Part shown: one piece after another, positions 30,470 to 40,123 of the stretch
How the letters are laid out: each line of letters starts with the position of its first letter
Position numbering within the stretch: position 1 is the stretch's first letter
Source of the DNA: Ruminococcus sp.
Lineage (GTDB): Bacteria; Bacillota; Clostridia; Oscillospirales; Ruminococcaceae
Assembly (NCBI RefSeq): GCF_017464355.1
Contig: NZ_JAFUAG010000017.1
Coordinates: 62,001 to 126,000 of the forward strand
Length of the DNA stretch: 64,000 nt
Reading direction: 5' to 3'
Notes under the pieces: model-generated
Seen by the model: the letters and a program-made list of their open reading frames with translations, nothing else
The model's database searches: none
What the model was told of the DNA's origin: nothing
Program-made: the position numbers and the translations under genes

Positions 30470-32548
30470 ATGGCAAGAGAATGCAAACTGCAGGATTACC
30501 GTAATATCGGTATCATGGCACATATCGACGCCGGCAAGACAACGACTACCGAGCGTATCCTGTTCTATACCGGTGTAAACTATAAGCTCGGTGAGACTCA
30601 TGACGGTGCTTCCACCATGGACTGGATGGCACAGGAGAAGGAGAGAGGTATAACCATCACTTCCGCTGCTACCACCTGCTACTGGAAGGGCCACAGACTC
30701 AACATCATCGATACTCCCGGGCACGTTGACTTCACTGTTGAAGTTGAGAGATCTCTGAGAGTTCTCGACGGCTCCGTTACCGTTCTTTGCGCAAAGGGCG
30801 GCGTTGAGCCTCAGACTGAGACCGTTTGGCGTCAGGCTGATAACTATAAGGTGCCCAGAATGGTATACGTCAACAAGATGGATATCATGGGCGCTGATTT
30901 CTATAACGTACTGAATATGCTCCACGATAGACTTCAGTGCAATGCCGTTCCCGTACAGCTGCCTATCGGCGCTGAGGATGATTTCAAGGGCATCATCGAC
31001 CTGCTTGAAATGAAGGCATACATCTACTACGATGATCTGGGCAAGGACATCAGATGCGAGGATATCCCCGAGGATATGATGGATAAGGCAGAGCAGTACA
31101 GAGCTGACCTGATCGAGCACCTTGCTGAAGTTGATGATGATCTGGCTGAGAAGTTCTTCGCAGACGAAGAGATCACCATTGACGAAATGAAGAAGGTTAT
31201 AAGAAAGTCCACCATTGCTAACACAATGGTACCTGTTTGCTGCGGTACTTCCTACAGAAACAAGGGTGTTCAGAAGCTGCTGGACGCTATCGTTGACTAT
31301 ATGCCTTCTCCTATCGACGTTCCTCACATCAAGGGCGTTAACCCCGATACAGGTGAGGAGTGCGAAAGAATTTCAGGCGATGACCAGCCTTTCGCTGCTC
31401 TCGCATTCAAGATCGCTACTGACCCCTTCGTTGGTAAGCTGGCATACTTCAGAGTTTACTCAGGTGTGCTGACTGCCGGTTCTACCGTTTATAACTCCAC
31501 CAAGGACAAGGACGAGAGAATAGGCCGTATCGTTCAGATGCACTCCAACGACAGAAAGGACATCGACACCATCTACGCAGGTGATATCGGTGCTGCTATC
31601 GGTCTTAAGAATACTACAACAGGTGATACTCTCTGCGACGAGAAGAACCCTGTTATACTGGAATCCATGGAATTCCCTGAGCCTGTTATCCAGCTGGCTA
31701 TCGAGCCTAAGACTAAGGCAGGTCAGGAGAAGATGGGTATCGCGCTGGCAAAGCTGGCTGAAGAAGACCCCACCTTCAGAACTTATACTTCTGAAGAGAC
31801 AGGTCAGACCATTATCGCAGGTATGGGTGAGCTCCACCTGGAGATCATCGTTGACAGACTGCTGAGAGAGTTCAAGGTAGAGGCTAACGTAGGCGCTCCT
31901 CAGGTTTCTTATAAGGAGACCATCACTAAGGAAGCTAACGTTGACTACAAGTACGCTAAGCAGTCGGGTGGTAAGGGTCAGTACGGTCACGTTAAGATCA
32001 ATGTATTCCCCAACGAGAGCGGTGCAGGCTACGAGTTCGTAAACAAGGTAGTCGGCGGTTCTATCCCCAAGGAGTACATCCCTGCTGTTGACGCAGGTAT
32101 CAGGGGCGCTATGGAAAGCGGCGTTCTCGCAGGCTTCCAGGTAGTTGACTGCAAGGTAGAGCTGTATGACGGTTCTTACCACGAAGTTGACTCCTCTGAA
32201 ATGGCGTTCAAGATCGCAGGCTCTATGGCATTCAAGGAGGCTATGAAGAAGGCTGCTCCTATAATCCTTGAGCCTATCATGAAGGTATCCGTAATAGCTC
32301 CCGATGATTATCTGGGTACTGTTATCGGCGACCTGAACTCCAGACGTGGTCAGATCCTCGGTCAGGAGCAGAGAACAGGTGCTGTTCAGGTTGACGCACT
32401 GGTTCCTCTGTCTGAGATGTTCGGCTACTCCAACGACCTGAGATCCAAGACTCAGGGCCGCGGCCAGTACGCTATGGAGCCTCACAGCTATACTCAGGTT
32501 CCTAAGAGCATTTCTGAGAAGATCATGACTTCCAGAGCAAAGGATTGA
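30470..32548 (+). CDS. fusA: Elongation factor G
   Basis: 692 residues, full length. The GTPase drives tRNA-mRNA translocation after peptide bond formation. G motifs: '[16 protein letters not shown]' (G1), 'RGITITSAA' (G2), 'DTPGHVDFT' (G3) and '[11 protein letters not shown]' (G4). Domain IV and V motifs ('[12 protein letters not shown]', '[15 protein letters not shown]') are intact. AGAGGAGG precedes the ATG; 21 bases after rpsG. This is the authentic EF-G, distinct from the TetM-like paralogue at 34469. Confidence 0.97.
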   Translation: MARECKLQDYRNIGIMAHIDAGKTTTTERILFYTGVNYKLGETHDGASTMDWMAQEKERGITITSAATTCYWKGHRLNIIDTPGHVDFTVEVERSLRVLDGSVTVLCAKGGVEPQTETVWRQADNYKVPRMVYVNKMDIMGADFYNVLNMLHDRLQCNAVPVQLPIGAEDDFKGIIDLLEMKAYIYYDDLGKDIRCEDIPEDMMDKAEQYRADLIEHLAEVDDDLAEKFFADEEITIDEMKKVIRKSTIANTMVPVCCGTSYRNKGVQKLLDAIVDYMPSPIDVPHIKGVNPDTGEECERISGDDQPFAALAFKIATDPFVGKLAYFRVYSGVLTAGSTVYNSTKDKDERIGRIVQMHSNDRKDIDTIYAGDIGAAIGLKNTTTGDTLCDEKNPVILESMEFPEPVIQLAIEPKTKAGQEKMGIALAKLAEEDPTFRTYTSEETGQTIIAGMGELHLEIIVDRLLREFKVEANVGAPQVSYKETITKEANVDYKYAKQSGGKGQYGHVKINVFPNESGAGYEFVNKVVGGSIPKEYIPAVDAGIRGAMESGVLAGFQVVDCKVELYDGSYHEVDSSEMAFKIAGSMAFKEAMKKAAPIILEPIMKVSVIAPDDYLGTVIGDLNSRRGQILGQEQRTGAVQVDALVPLSEMFGYSNDLRSKTQGRGQYAMEPHSYTQVPKSISEKIMTSRAKD

Positions 32549-32575
32549 TTTTTGCAAATTTTTTCTTGAAAACTA

Positions 32576-32604
32576 TTGCAAAATCATAAAAAATTTGGTA
32601 TAAT
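32576..32604 (+). promoter_or_regulatory. tuf promoter
   Basis: TTGCAA (32576-32581) and TATAAT (32599-32604), spacer 17, giving tuf an extra promoter inside the str operon. Confidence 0.75.
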
Positions 32605-32693
32605 AATACTACGGTATGTCAGACGAAGCGTTCAGTATACCTGAACGCCGGGTCTACACGAGATCAAAATTTATTTTAAGGAGGAAAATTCCT

Positions 32694-33893
32694 ATGGCAA
32701 AGGCACATTTTGAAAGAACCAAGCCCCACGTTAACATTGGTACCATCGGTCACGTTGACCACGGTAAGACTACCCTGACAGCTGCTATCACCAAGACACT
32801 GGCTATGAAGGGTCAGGCTAAGTTTGAGGCTTATGACATGATCGATAAGGCTCCCGAGGAGAGAGAGAGAGGTATTACTATCAATACCGCTCACGTTGAG
32901 TATGAGACTGATAAGAGACACTATGCTCACGTTGACTGCCCCGGCCATGCTGACTACGTTAAGAACATGATCACCGGTGCTGCTCAGATGGACGGCGCTA
33001 TCCTGGTTGTTGCTGCTTCTGACGGCCCTATGGCTCAGACAAGAGAGCACATCCTGCTGGCTCGTCAGGTTGGCGTTCCTGCGATCGTTGTATTCATGAA
33101 CAAGGCTGACCAGGTTGACGATCCTGAGCTGCTCGAGCTGGTTGAGATGGATATCAGAGATCTGCTGAGCTCTTATGATTTCCCTGGCGATGATACTCCT
33201 ATCATCACCGGTTCTGCACTGGCTGCTCTGAACGCTCCCGATGATCTGAGCGATCCTGCATACGCTCCTATCATTGAGCTGATGAACGCTGTTGACGACT
33301 ACATCCCTACTCCTGAGAGAGATGACGCTAAGCCTTTCCTGATGCCTGTTGAGGATACTATGACCATTTCCGGCCGTGGTACCGTTGTTACAGGTAGAGT
33401 TGAGAGAGGTGTCCTGAACACAGGTGAGACCGTTGAGATCGTTGGTCTGTCTGATGAGAAGCAGTCTACCGTTGTAACAGGTATCGAGATGTTCAGAAAG
33501 ACTCTGGATTCCGCTATGGCTGGTGACAACATCGGCGCTCTGCTCCGTGGTATCACCAGAGATCAGGTTGAAAGAGGTCAGGTTCTTTGCAAGCCCGGCT
33601 CCATTCACCCCCACACTAAGTTCAGCGGTCAGGTTTACGTTCTGAAGAAGGAAGAGGGCGGCCGTCATACTCCTTTCTTCAACAACTACAGACCTCAGTT
33701 CTATTTCAGAACAACTGACGTTACAGGTATCATCTCTCTGCCTGCTGACAAGGAGATGTGTATGCCCGGCGATAACGTAACTATGGATGTTGAGCTGATC
33801 ACTCCTATCGCTATCGAGGAAGGTCTGCGTTTCGCTATCCGTGAGGGCGGCAGAACCGTAGGTTCCGGCGTTGTTACTGCTATCAAAGAATAA
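32694..33893 (+). CDS. tuf: Elongation factor Tu
   Basis: 399 residues, standard length; delivers aminoacyl-tRNA to the ribosome as a GTP complex. G motifs 'GHVDHGKTT', 'RGITINTAH', '[12 protein letters not shown]' and 'NKADQVDD' are present, with the C-terminal '[12 protein letters not shown]'. Start at 32694 follows AAGGAGG; an upstream in-frame extension to 32616 covers the promoter and leader and is not coding. Ends the str operon before a strong terminator. Confidence 0.97.
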   Translation: MAKAHFERTKPHVNIGTIGHVDHGKTTLTAAITKTLAMKGQAKFEAYDMIDKAPEERERGITINTAHVEYETDKRHYAHVDCPGHADYVKNMITGAAQMDGAILVVAASDGPMAQTREHILLARQVGVPAIVVFMNKADQVDDPELLELVEMDIRDLLSSYDFPGDDTPIITGSALAALNAPDDLSDPAYAPIIELMNAVDDYIPTPERDDAKPFLMPVEDTMTISGRGTVVTGRVERGVLNTGETVEIVGLSDEKQSTVVTGIEMFRKTLDSAMAGDNIGALLRGITRDQVERGQVLCKPGSIHPHTKFSGQVYVLKKEEGGRHTPFFNNYRPQFYFRTTDVTGIISLPADKEMCMPGDNVTMDVELITPIAIEEGLRFAIREGGRTVGSGVVTAIKE

Positions 33894-33917
33894 TTTTTAG
33901 CACACAAGCTTAATATA

Positions 33918-33948
33918 AAAGACCGAGTCCTGCACTCGGTCTTTTTTT
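33918..33948 (+). terminator. str operon terminator
   Basis: Stem AAGACCGAGT/ACTCGGTCTT with loop near CCTGC, followed by TTTTTTT. Confidence 0.9.
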
Positions 33949-33950
33949 GC

Positions 33951-33979
33951 TTGTAATAATGGGATAAATATGGTATAAT
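33951..33979 (+). promoter_or_regulatory. Promoter of the GNAT/GTPase-NYN operon
   Basis: TTGTAA (33951-33956) and TATAAT (33974-33979), spacer 17, immediately behind the str terminator. Confidence 0.65.
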
Positions 33980-33997
33980 GTCAGGGGAGGTGTGACC

Positions 33998-34453
33998 ATG
34001 GCAGAGATAGTATTTCTTGGCGGGAGAACAGAGCTTGTTCCACGGGCAGCCGAATGGTTTTCCAAAAACTGGGGCGTGCCTGTATCGGCTTACCTTGAAA
34101 GCATGGCTGTGATGTCCCCCGAAAGGGCGGTGCCGCGGTGGTATGCAGCAATGGAAAAAGGCCGTATCATCGGGGGGATAGGGGTCATCGAAAACGACTT
34201 TCATGACCGTACCGACCTTTCGCCCAATGTGTGCGCCGTGTTTGTGGAGGAAAGCTTCCGCCGACAGGGGATAGCAGGGCAAATGCTGGAAACTGTCTGC
34301 CGTGATATGCATGAAAACGGCATAGACACCCTCTACCTACTCACCGACCACGACGGCTTTTATGAGCGCAGCGGCTGGTCCCACCTGACCTATGCCAACG
34401 AAAACGGCGGCGGGCGGGCAAAGGTCTATATACATATATACGAAGAAAAGTAA
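33998..34453 (+). CDS. GNAT-family N-acetyltransferase
   Basis: 151 residues. The acetyl-CoA pyrophosphate loop is seen as 'VEESFRRQGIAGQMLETVCRDM' (Arg-Arg-Gln-Gly-Ile-Ala), with the following 'GIDTLYLLTDHDGFYERSGW' strand-helix of the GNAT fold. Start at 33998 has GGGGAGGT seven bases upstream. It ends 15 bases before the TetM-like GTPase gene and probably shares its transcript. The acceptor is unknown; a small-molecule or protein amine is equally possible. Confidence 0.85.
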   Translation: MAEIVFLGGRTELVPRAAEWFSKNWGVPVSAYLESMAVMSPERAVPRWYAAMEKGRIIGGIGVIENDFHDRTDLSPNVCAVFVEESFRRQGIAGQMLETVCRDMHENGIDTLYLLTDHDGFYERSGWSHLTYANENGGGRAKVYIHIYEEK

Positions 34454-34468
34454 GGCTGGTATAATAAT

Positions 34469-35572
34469 ATGAACAAAAAAGCAGTAATAGGCATACTCGC
34501 CCATGTTGACTCGGGCAAGACCACTCTTTCGGAGGCTATGCTCTATAAAAGCGGGGCTATACGCAAGCTGGGCAGGGTCGATCACAAGGACGCTTTCCTT
34601 GATAACAATGCCATTGAAAGGGACAGGGGTATAACAATATTCTCCAAGCAGGCTGTCTTCGACTACGGCGGGGTCAGCTTTACTCTGCTTGACACCCCGG
34701 GACACGTTGACTTCTCGGGGGAGACCGAGCGCACCCTGCAGGTCATCGACGCGGCCATTCTGGTGGTCAGCGGTACCGACGGCGTGCAGTCCCACACCAA
34801 GACCCTCGCCCGCCTGCTGGACAGGTACGATATCCCCACCTTTATTTTTGTGAACAAAATGGATATGGAGGGCGCCCGCAAGGACTTCGTCATGAATTCC
34901 ATCACCGCCGCCCTGGGTGACAGGTGCGTTTCTTTCGCCCAGCCTGCCGAGGATAAGGCGGAGGCTCTTTCGCTATGCACTGAGGAGATGATGGAGGAAT
35001 ATCTGGAAAAGGGCGAAATTTCGGACAGCAACATCATTTCCGCCATTGCCGAGCGCAGGCTGATACCCGTGTGCTTCGGCTCAGCCCTCAGGCTTGAGGG
35101 TATTGAAGCCATGCTGGACTGCATTTCAAGATATATCCCCCTGCCCGAGGAAAAGGCCGAGTTCGGGGCAAAGGTCTACAAGATATCCGAGGACGGCGGC
35201 GCCAGGCTCACCCACATGAAGATAACGGGGGGGACACTGTCTGTCCGTGACAGCCTGACCTATATCGACCGTTCGGGGGAGGAGGTCGCTGAAAAGGTGG
35301 GCAGGATAAGGGTCTACAGCGGCGAAAAAGCCCGCAATGCCGAAACTGTCACCCAAGGGGAGGTCTGCGCTGTGCCCGGGCTGACGGCCACCTTTGCAGG
35401 CCAGGGGCTGGGCTGTGAGACTACCGATACCGAGCAGCTGCTGGAGCCTGTGCTGACCTATCGGGTCATTGCGCCCCGGGGGGTGGACGACCATACTCTG
35501 CTGGGCAGGCTGCGTATCCTTGAAGACGAAGACCCCACCATGAAAAGTGAATTACAACGAGCTTCTCCATGA
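34469..35572 (+). CDS. TetM/EF-G-like translational GTPase, N-terminal part (frameshifted)
   Basis: Encodes the G domain and domain II of a ribosomal-protection-type GTPase: G1 'AHVDSGKT' (11-18), G2 'RGIT' (53-56), G3 'DTPGH' (75-79), G4 'NKMD' (129-132). The frame runs into a stop just after 'RILEDEDPTMK', the point where relatives continue into domain III. At 35543-35546 there is a run of four A; dropping one A restores a continuous 858-residue protein with the reading at 35547-37046. So this is the 5' half of one gene. The ribosome binding site before the start is weak. Cause may be mutation, sequencing error or a programmed +1 shift. Confidence 0.85.
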   Translation: MNKKAVIGILAHVDSGKTTLSEAMLYKSGAIRKLGRVDHKDAFLDNNAIERDRGITIFSKQAVFDYGGVSFTLLDTPGHVDFSGETERTLQVIDAAILVVSGTDGVQSHTKTLARLLDRYDIPTFIFVNKMDMEGARKDFVMNSITAALGDRCVSFAQPAEDKAEALSLCTEEMMEEYLEKGEISDSNIISAIAERRLIPVCFGSALRLEGIEAMLDCISRYIPLPEEKAEFGAKVYKISEDGGARLTHMKITGGTLSVRDSLTYIDRSGEEVAEKVGRIRVYSGEKARNAETVTQGEVCAVPGLTATFAGQGLGCETTDTEQLLEPVLTYRVIAPRGVDDHTLLGRLRILEDEDPTMKSELQRASP

Positions 35573-37046
35573 GGTAACAGTGGCGCTCATGGGCGAGGTG
35601 CAGGCTGAGGTGCTGCGCCGTATCGTCAGCGAAAGGTTCGGCATGGATATCGAACTGGGCGAGGGGCGCATATCCTACCGTGAGACCATTGCAGAGCCTG
35701 CGGAGGGTGCAGGCCACTTCGAGCCTTTGCGCCATTATGCGGAGGTACACCTGCGCCTTGAACCTCTGCCCAGGGGCAGCGGGCTGGAATTCTACAGCGA
35801 TTGCAGCGAGGATATCCTCGGCAGGAACTGGCAGCGGCTCATACTCACCCACCTGAAAGAACGCACCCACCGTGGTGTGCTGACCTGCTCGCCCATAACC
35901 GATATGCGCATTACCCTGACCGCAGGCCGTGCCCACATCAAGCATACTGAGGGCGGCGATTTCCGTCAGGCTACCTACCGTGCGGTAAGACAGGGTCTGC
36001 GCAAGGCGAAAAGCGTGCTGCTGGAGCCTTATTATGCTTTCAGGCTGGAGATACCCTCCCAGAACCTGGGACGTGCCCTGAACGACCTTGACCGCATGGG
36101 CGCCCGCACCGAGCCCCCCGACTCGGACGGTGAGAACGCTGTTATCACGGGTACTGCACCGGTTTCAAAGCTGCGGTTCTATCACACTGATGTGGCGGGC
36201 TACACCAAGGGTCTGGGGCGGCTGACCTGTCGGGCGGCGGGGTATGATATCTGCCATGAGGCCGAGGCTGCCATTGCTGAGATAGCCTACGACCCCGACA
36301 GCGACACCCGCAATTCGGCGGACTCTGTGTTCTGCTCCCACGGGGCAGGGCATATCATACCCTGGGACGAAGCTGATGAGTATATGCACGTCAGCCCCGA
36401 AACAGGCAGGCGGCAGTACCAGCAGGCGGAAGAGGTTCGCACACGTGCAGTGGACTTTGTCCGCCGTGCCGTGGCGGACGAGGAGCTTATGGCTATATTC
36501 GAGCGCACCTACGGTGCTATCGGCCGCAAAAAGCGCTATGCCATGCGCACCCCCAAGGAGGCGGAAAAGTCCAGGGCAAAGCCCCGCCCCGTGCCCACAG
36601 GGCCTGAGTACCTGCTGGTGGACGGCTACAATATTATCTTCGCCTGGGACGACCTGAAAAAGCTGGCGGACAAAAGCCTTGACCTGGCCCGCAGTCAGCT
36701 TGTCAACCGCCTGAGCAGCTTTCAGGGGTACAGGGGCTGTGAGCTTATCATCGTGTTTGACGCCTACCGTGTGAAGGAGCCTGAGCATATCGACACCGCA
36801 GGCAGCGTCAGCGTGGTGTACACCAAGGAGGCCGAAACAGCCGATACCTACATCGAGCGCACCGCCCATAAGCTGGCAAAGGAACACCGTGTAACAGTGG
36901 CCACCTCCGACGGGCTGGAGCAGGTGATAATCATGGGCAGCGGCGCCAGAAGAATGTCCGCCAGCGACCTGAGATACGAGGTGGAAGCCTCGGAAAGGGC
37001 AGTGCGGGAGTACATTGAAAAGCTCAACTCAAAGAAGCTTAGGTAG
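35547..37046 (+). CDS. TetM/EF-G-like GTPase domains III-V fused to NYN (YacP/Rae1-like) nuclease domain (frameshifted 3' part)
   Basis: Continues the gene at 34469. 'VNYNELLHEVTVALMGEVQAEVLRR' is the domain III motif of TetM-type proteins, followed by domains IV and V to roughly residue 640 of the joined protein. In domain IV the TetM loop that displaces tetracycline (YSPVSTP) is replaced by 'IKHTEGGDFR', so tetracycline protection is unlikely. After a linker, residues ~713-840 form an NYN domain: 'YLLVDGYNII', 'LIIVFDAY', 'ETADTYIER' and 'VTVATSDG' supply the four acidic residues of the PIN-like active site. B. subtilis YacP/Rae1, the same domain, cuts mRNA in the ribosomal A site. Confidence 0.85.
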   Translation: MNYNELLHEVTVALMGEVQAEVLRRIVSERFGMDIELGEGRISYRETIAEPAEGAGHFEPLRHYAEVHLRLEPLPRGSGLEFYSDCSEDILGRNWQRLILTHLKERTHRGVLTCSPITDMRITLTAGRAHIKHTEGGDFRQATYRAVRQGLRKAKSVLLEPYYAFRLEIPSQNLGRALNDLDRMGARTEPPDSDGENAVITGTAPVSKLRFYHTDVAGYTKGLGRLTCRAAGYDICHEAEAAIAEIAYDPDSDTRNSADSVFCSHGAGHIIPWDEADEYMHVSPETGRRQYQQAEEVRTRAVDFVRRAVADEELMAIFERTYGAIGRKKRYAMRTPKEAEKSRAKPRPVPTGPEYLLVDGYNIIFAWDDLKKLADKSLDLARSQLVNRLSSFQGYRGCELIIVFDAYRVKEPEHIDTAGSVSVVYTKEAETADTYIERTAHKLAKEHRVTVATSDGLEQVIIMGSGARRMSASDLRYEVEASERAVREYIEKLNSKKLR

Positions 37047-37232
37047 AACTGTAGTTAAATAATTCATTTGTTAACAGAATGTTTACAATCGTCTAGTCAC
37101 TTTGGGTGATGTGCATGGGGGAAAAACAGTGTATAATACATACATAAGGTAAAGAGAACAGAGCCAAGTTCCCGATACCGACTATTACTTATGATTTTTA
37201 CTACTTTTAACCCGACTTTATAAAAAAACAGG

Positions 37233-37280
37233 ATCGAGCTCAAAAGTCGATGTCGAGGACTTTTGAGCTCGATTTTGTTT
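37233..37280 (+). terminator. Strong terminator after the GTPase-NYN gene
   Basis: Perfect 16-bp stem ATCGAGCTCAAAAGTC/GACTTTTGAGCTCGAT with a nine-base loop, then TTTGTTTTG. It stands 187 bases after the stop; the spacer holds a lone TATAAT at 37132 without a good -35 and no open frame of note. Confidence 0.88.
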
Positions 37281-37310
37281 TGCCCCGACGGGCTTGCGGA
37301 TAGCATTATA

Positions 37311-37341
37311 AAAGACCGAAGGCTGCGTGCTTTCGGTCTTT
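37311..37341. terminator. Terminator of the beta-helix dockerin gene
   Basis: AAAGACCGAA/TTTCGGTCTTT stem with ten-base loop; T-rich on both strands, so it can work in both directions. Confidence 0.8.
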
Positions 37342-37345
37342 TTGT

Positions 37346-39979
37346 TTATGGTATGGGACGTATGCCTTTAAGGGCTGCGGCCATTGTCATAAGGTCCTGC
37401 ACATCTATGGCACCGTCACGGTTCAGGTCTGCACGAAGCTCATAGGTGGGGTCGGGAAAAGCTCTGATAGATTTAACGTGGGCGGCCAGCATGGTAAGGT
37501 CGCTGATATCCAGAGCGCCGCTGTGGTTGATATCCCCTTTTTCATACTCCTCTTCTTCATCGTCCTCACTGTAGGTCTGGTCGGTGACTATCTCTATCCT
37601 GCCCAGCTTGAAGTCGTTGAAGCTGTAGCTTTCGTTACCTGCGTTGGGGTCGGGGATAAGGCTGTAGCTGTCAAGCACTGTTACGGTATAAGGGCTTGTA
37701 CCCTCGCGGAGGATATTGCCCTCACTGTCAGCAATGACAGCATCGTTGCCCTCGGCATCACGGATATTTCCCGCACAGCGCAGGTCATCAAGGGTGCAGT
37801 CGCCTGTTATGACCCAGTTGGAATTTTCTTCGATGTTCATGGATATGCTGCCCCGTTCGCCGTAAAGTTCTCCTGCGGAGTAGCTTTCGGGGGCACCTGT
37901 GTAGGTGGAATAATCTGTCAGGTATATCTCCAGCTTGCTCAGGCTGTCGCAGCCAAGCCTGCCTGACAGAACCTGCCGCATGAGAGTCAGCCTGCATTCC
38001 GAGCCGCCGCTGCCCTCACGTCCCCAGCCCCAGCGGGTGGGGGAAGATGAACAGTTGACCAGATAGCCGTTGTTTTCGGTGTTTAGTTCTGTTCCGAACA
38101 GTATAACCTCGCTCTTGCAGTTGGTGGTGAAGATCACATCACCATTGGAATTTACGCTGCCGTCCTCCAGATAAAGCCTTGAAAGCTTGCCCACAGGCCC
38201 GAAATCGCTGCTGCCGCAAAGCACAGCGGCCGCATCAAGGCCGTCAGGTGCATCGGTAACATCGGTGGAAAGGGTGCAGTCATAAAGGTACATCATGCTG
38301 TTCTCGGCCACCCTGACGGCCTCGGAATTACCGCCGCTGAGGGTAGCGACCTTAACGGCTATGACAGCCTCGGATATGGCAGCAGGGGAGTCGTACCCTG
38401 CCGCAGAGAAGCTTCCGCCGCTGATGACCATATTTCCGCTGCCCCTTTCAGCATAAATGGGGCTTGAAGCCGAGCCGTCGGTGGAGATATCTATATCCCA
38501 CCCGAAGACCGAGCCGTTCTTTCCCGACCTTACGCCGCAGCAGCCGTCGGTATCATTGGTAAGCACCATATCCTGCAGGTCTATGCGGCCATTGACTACC
38601 GCAAAGCTGTCGTCCGCAGGGTCAAGGGCTTCGTTGTCGGCAAACAGGGTGTCGGAGGAATTCGTCACGCTGATAAGGTCGTGGTCGTCCTCGGCGGCAC
38701 CTGTGAAATGCAGGGTGTTACCCTTGACCTTTATGCCGTTAACATCGTCCATGGCAATGCAGGTGCCCGGGATATTCAGGGTGTTGTTCTCAATGCGCAC
38801 ACCCTCCACCTTGTAATCGTACTTTGTCAGGTCGCCCTGCTGTATCAGCTTGCCGAAAAGCTTTATGCCCACAGGCGAGGGGCGCTTTTCGGTGACGGCG
38901 GCTGTTATGGTGTTGCCTGTGATGAGGGTGTTAAGGTTGTTGTTCAGCCTTTTGAGGATATCTATGCTGTCGTCCACAGGGGCATAGTAGCCTGTGTTGT
39001 CCTCAAAGGGGGACATATTCCGCATTATTATGCCGCTGCCCACGTTATCCATGGTGTTGTTTTTTATGGTGAGATTTTTGTAGCTCTGGGTGAGTATGGT
39101 ACAATCCTCGATATTTGTGAAGGTGTTGTCCTCAATGAGAAAGTTTGTGAAATAGCTGCCCAGGGTGGCCGAATGGGAGCCTATGCCCCTCATTACCTCG
39201 TGGAAGCTGTTGTTCCGTATGATGACGTTCGTGCAGCTGGTGTCGTCAAAGGGCTCAAATCCCCCGAAGAGGTTCTCGCTGTTCATCATGTCGAACTGTA
39301 TGGCCTCTTTCAGCTTGGTGCCGCGGTAGTCCGAGAAATCGCAGCCCTCAACGGTAACGTTCCGTATGCCTCCCAGTTCAAGGTGATGTGCATTAAGGTT
39401 GCCCTTGAAAGCAACATTCTTCACCAGCAGGTTGGTCATGTGGCCAAATTTTGCATTGGAAAAATCAGCCATTTCGCTGTTGCCGTTGCCGTCTATGCAG
39501 CCCCCCTCGATGATGATGTTGCGGGCATCGTTAAAGCCGCCGACCCTGTCAGGCTGGGCATTTCTTATCATGCAGCCGCTGCGCACATAGTCCTTGCGGA
39601 GGGTGGCACCGTTCATGACAAGATGTGTGTTTGAGTAAACGTACAGCGTCTTGTTTATAGAATAGACCCCCGCAGGCAGCACGACTTTCACCTGCACTGT
39701 ATCGCTGGCATTGTAGCTTGCCACCGTCAGGGACTTCTGTATGGCAGCTGTAGCGTCGGTGGCGCCTGTGTTGTCGGCATTGTTGTCATCAACAGCGTTT
39801 ATCGTGATGACCTGCTTGTACTTTACAGGCAGGTAGCCCTTCACCCCCGCTGCACCCGTTATGCCGTCATAGTTGAAGGCAAGGGCACGTATCTCCCCCG
39901 AGAAAGTCTCTGCACCGCCCAGCGCCATAGCCAGTACCAATAATAATACCGGCAGGCGGCGAAAAATATTTTTATCCAT
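37346..39979 (-). CDS. Secreted right-handed beta-helix protein with dockerin
   Basis: 877 residues. Signal peptide 1-~34. Residues ~60-560 show the repeating short strands of a parallel beta-helix ('NVTVEGCDFSDYRG', 'NLTIKNNTMDNVGSGII', 'VRIENNTLNIPGT'), the fold of pectate lyases, polygalacturonases and related polysaccharide lyases. The N-terminal 'NADNTGATDATAAIQKSL' is the pectate-lyase-3-like opening. A dockerin with more divergent Ca loops ('GDINHSGALDISDL', 'ADLNRDGAIDVQDL') ends the protein (~811-876). Likely a cellulosome enzyme or binder acting on pectin-like polymers; I could not identify catalytic residues. Only a poorly placed GGAG precedes the ATG. Confidence 0.82.
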   Translation of the reverse strand: MDKNIFRRLPVLLLVLAMALGGAETFSGEIRALAFNYDGITGAAGVKGYLPVKYKQVITINAVDDNNADNTGATDATAAIQKSLTVASYNASDTVQVKVVLPAGVYSINKTLYVYSNTHLVMNGATLRKDYVRSGCMIRNAQPDRVGGFNDARNIIIEGGCIDGNGNSEMADFSNAKFGHMTNLLVKNVAFKGNLNAHHLELGGIRNVTVEGCDFSDYRGTKLKEAIQFDMMNSENLFGGFEPFDDTSCTNVIIRNNSFHEVMRGIGSHSATLGSYFTNFLIEDNTFTNIEDCTILTQSYKNLTIKNNTMDNVGSGIIMRNMSPFEDNTGYYAPVDDSIDILKRLNNNLNTLITGNTITAAVTEKRPSPVGIKLFGKLIQQGDLTKYDYKVEGVRIENNTLNIPGTCIAMDDVNGIKVKGNTLHFTGAAEDDHDLISVTNSSDTLFADNEALDPADDSFAVVNGRIDLQDMVLTNDTDGCCGVRSGKNGSVFGWDIDISTDGSASSPIYAERGSGNMVISGGSFSAAGYDSPAAISEAVIAVKVATLSGGNSEAVRVAENSMMYLYDCTLSTDVTDAPDGLDAAAVLCGSSDFGPVGKLSRLYLEDGSVNSNGDVIFTTNCKSEVILFGTELNTENNGYLVNCSSSPTRWGWGREGSGGSECRLTLMRQVLSGRLGCDSLSKLEIYLTDYSTYTGAPESYSAGELYGERGSISMNIEENSNWVITGDCTLDDLRCAGNIRDAEGNDAVIADSEGNILREGTSPYTVTVLDSYSLIPDPNAGNESYSFNDFKLGRIEIVTDQTYSEDDEEEEYEKGDINHSGALDISDLTMLAAHVKSIRAFPDPTYELRADLNRDGAIDVQDLMTMAAALKGIRPIP

Positions 39980-40074
39980 TGCTCCATTTTACCCCCGCAT
40001 ATATCAGATAATGGCGCCAAAATGCGCCGTACAGAACTATTATACCAAATTATGAACAGGATGTCAACTTGTGA

Positions 40075-40112
40075 CAAAAAGCCCCCCGAGCGCCTTGCAG
40101 CACCCGAGGGCA
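40075..40112 (-). terminator. Terminator of the aldolase gene
   Basis: On the minus strand GCCCTCG pairs with CGGGGGGC around an inner GGTGC/GCGCT region, then TTTTTGTC. Confidence 0.65.
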
Positions 40113-40123
40113 ACTTTCATATA

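Noticed and set aside
34460-34465. TATAAT immediately before the GTPase start as a separate promoter
   Set aside because: No -35 at the right distance and transcription would begin inside or after the start codon.
34469-37046. Tetracycline resistance gene tet(M)/tet(W)
   Set aside because: The tetracycline-displacing loop in domain IV is replaced, the protein has an added NYN domain, and no resistance-element context is seen.
37132-37280. Independent small RNA between the GTPase-NYN gene and its terminator
   Set aside because: TATAAT is present but no acceptable -35; the hairpin is adequately explained as the operon terminator.
38681-39634. 317-codon plus-strand open frame opposite the beta-helix dockerin gene
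   Set aside because: Product is Val/His-rich shadow sequence; the minus-strand frame has signal peptide, beta-helix repeats and dockerin.
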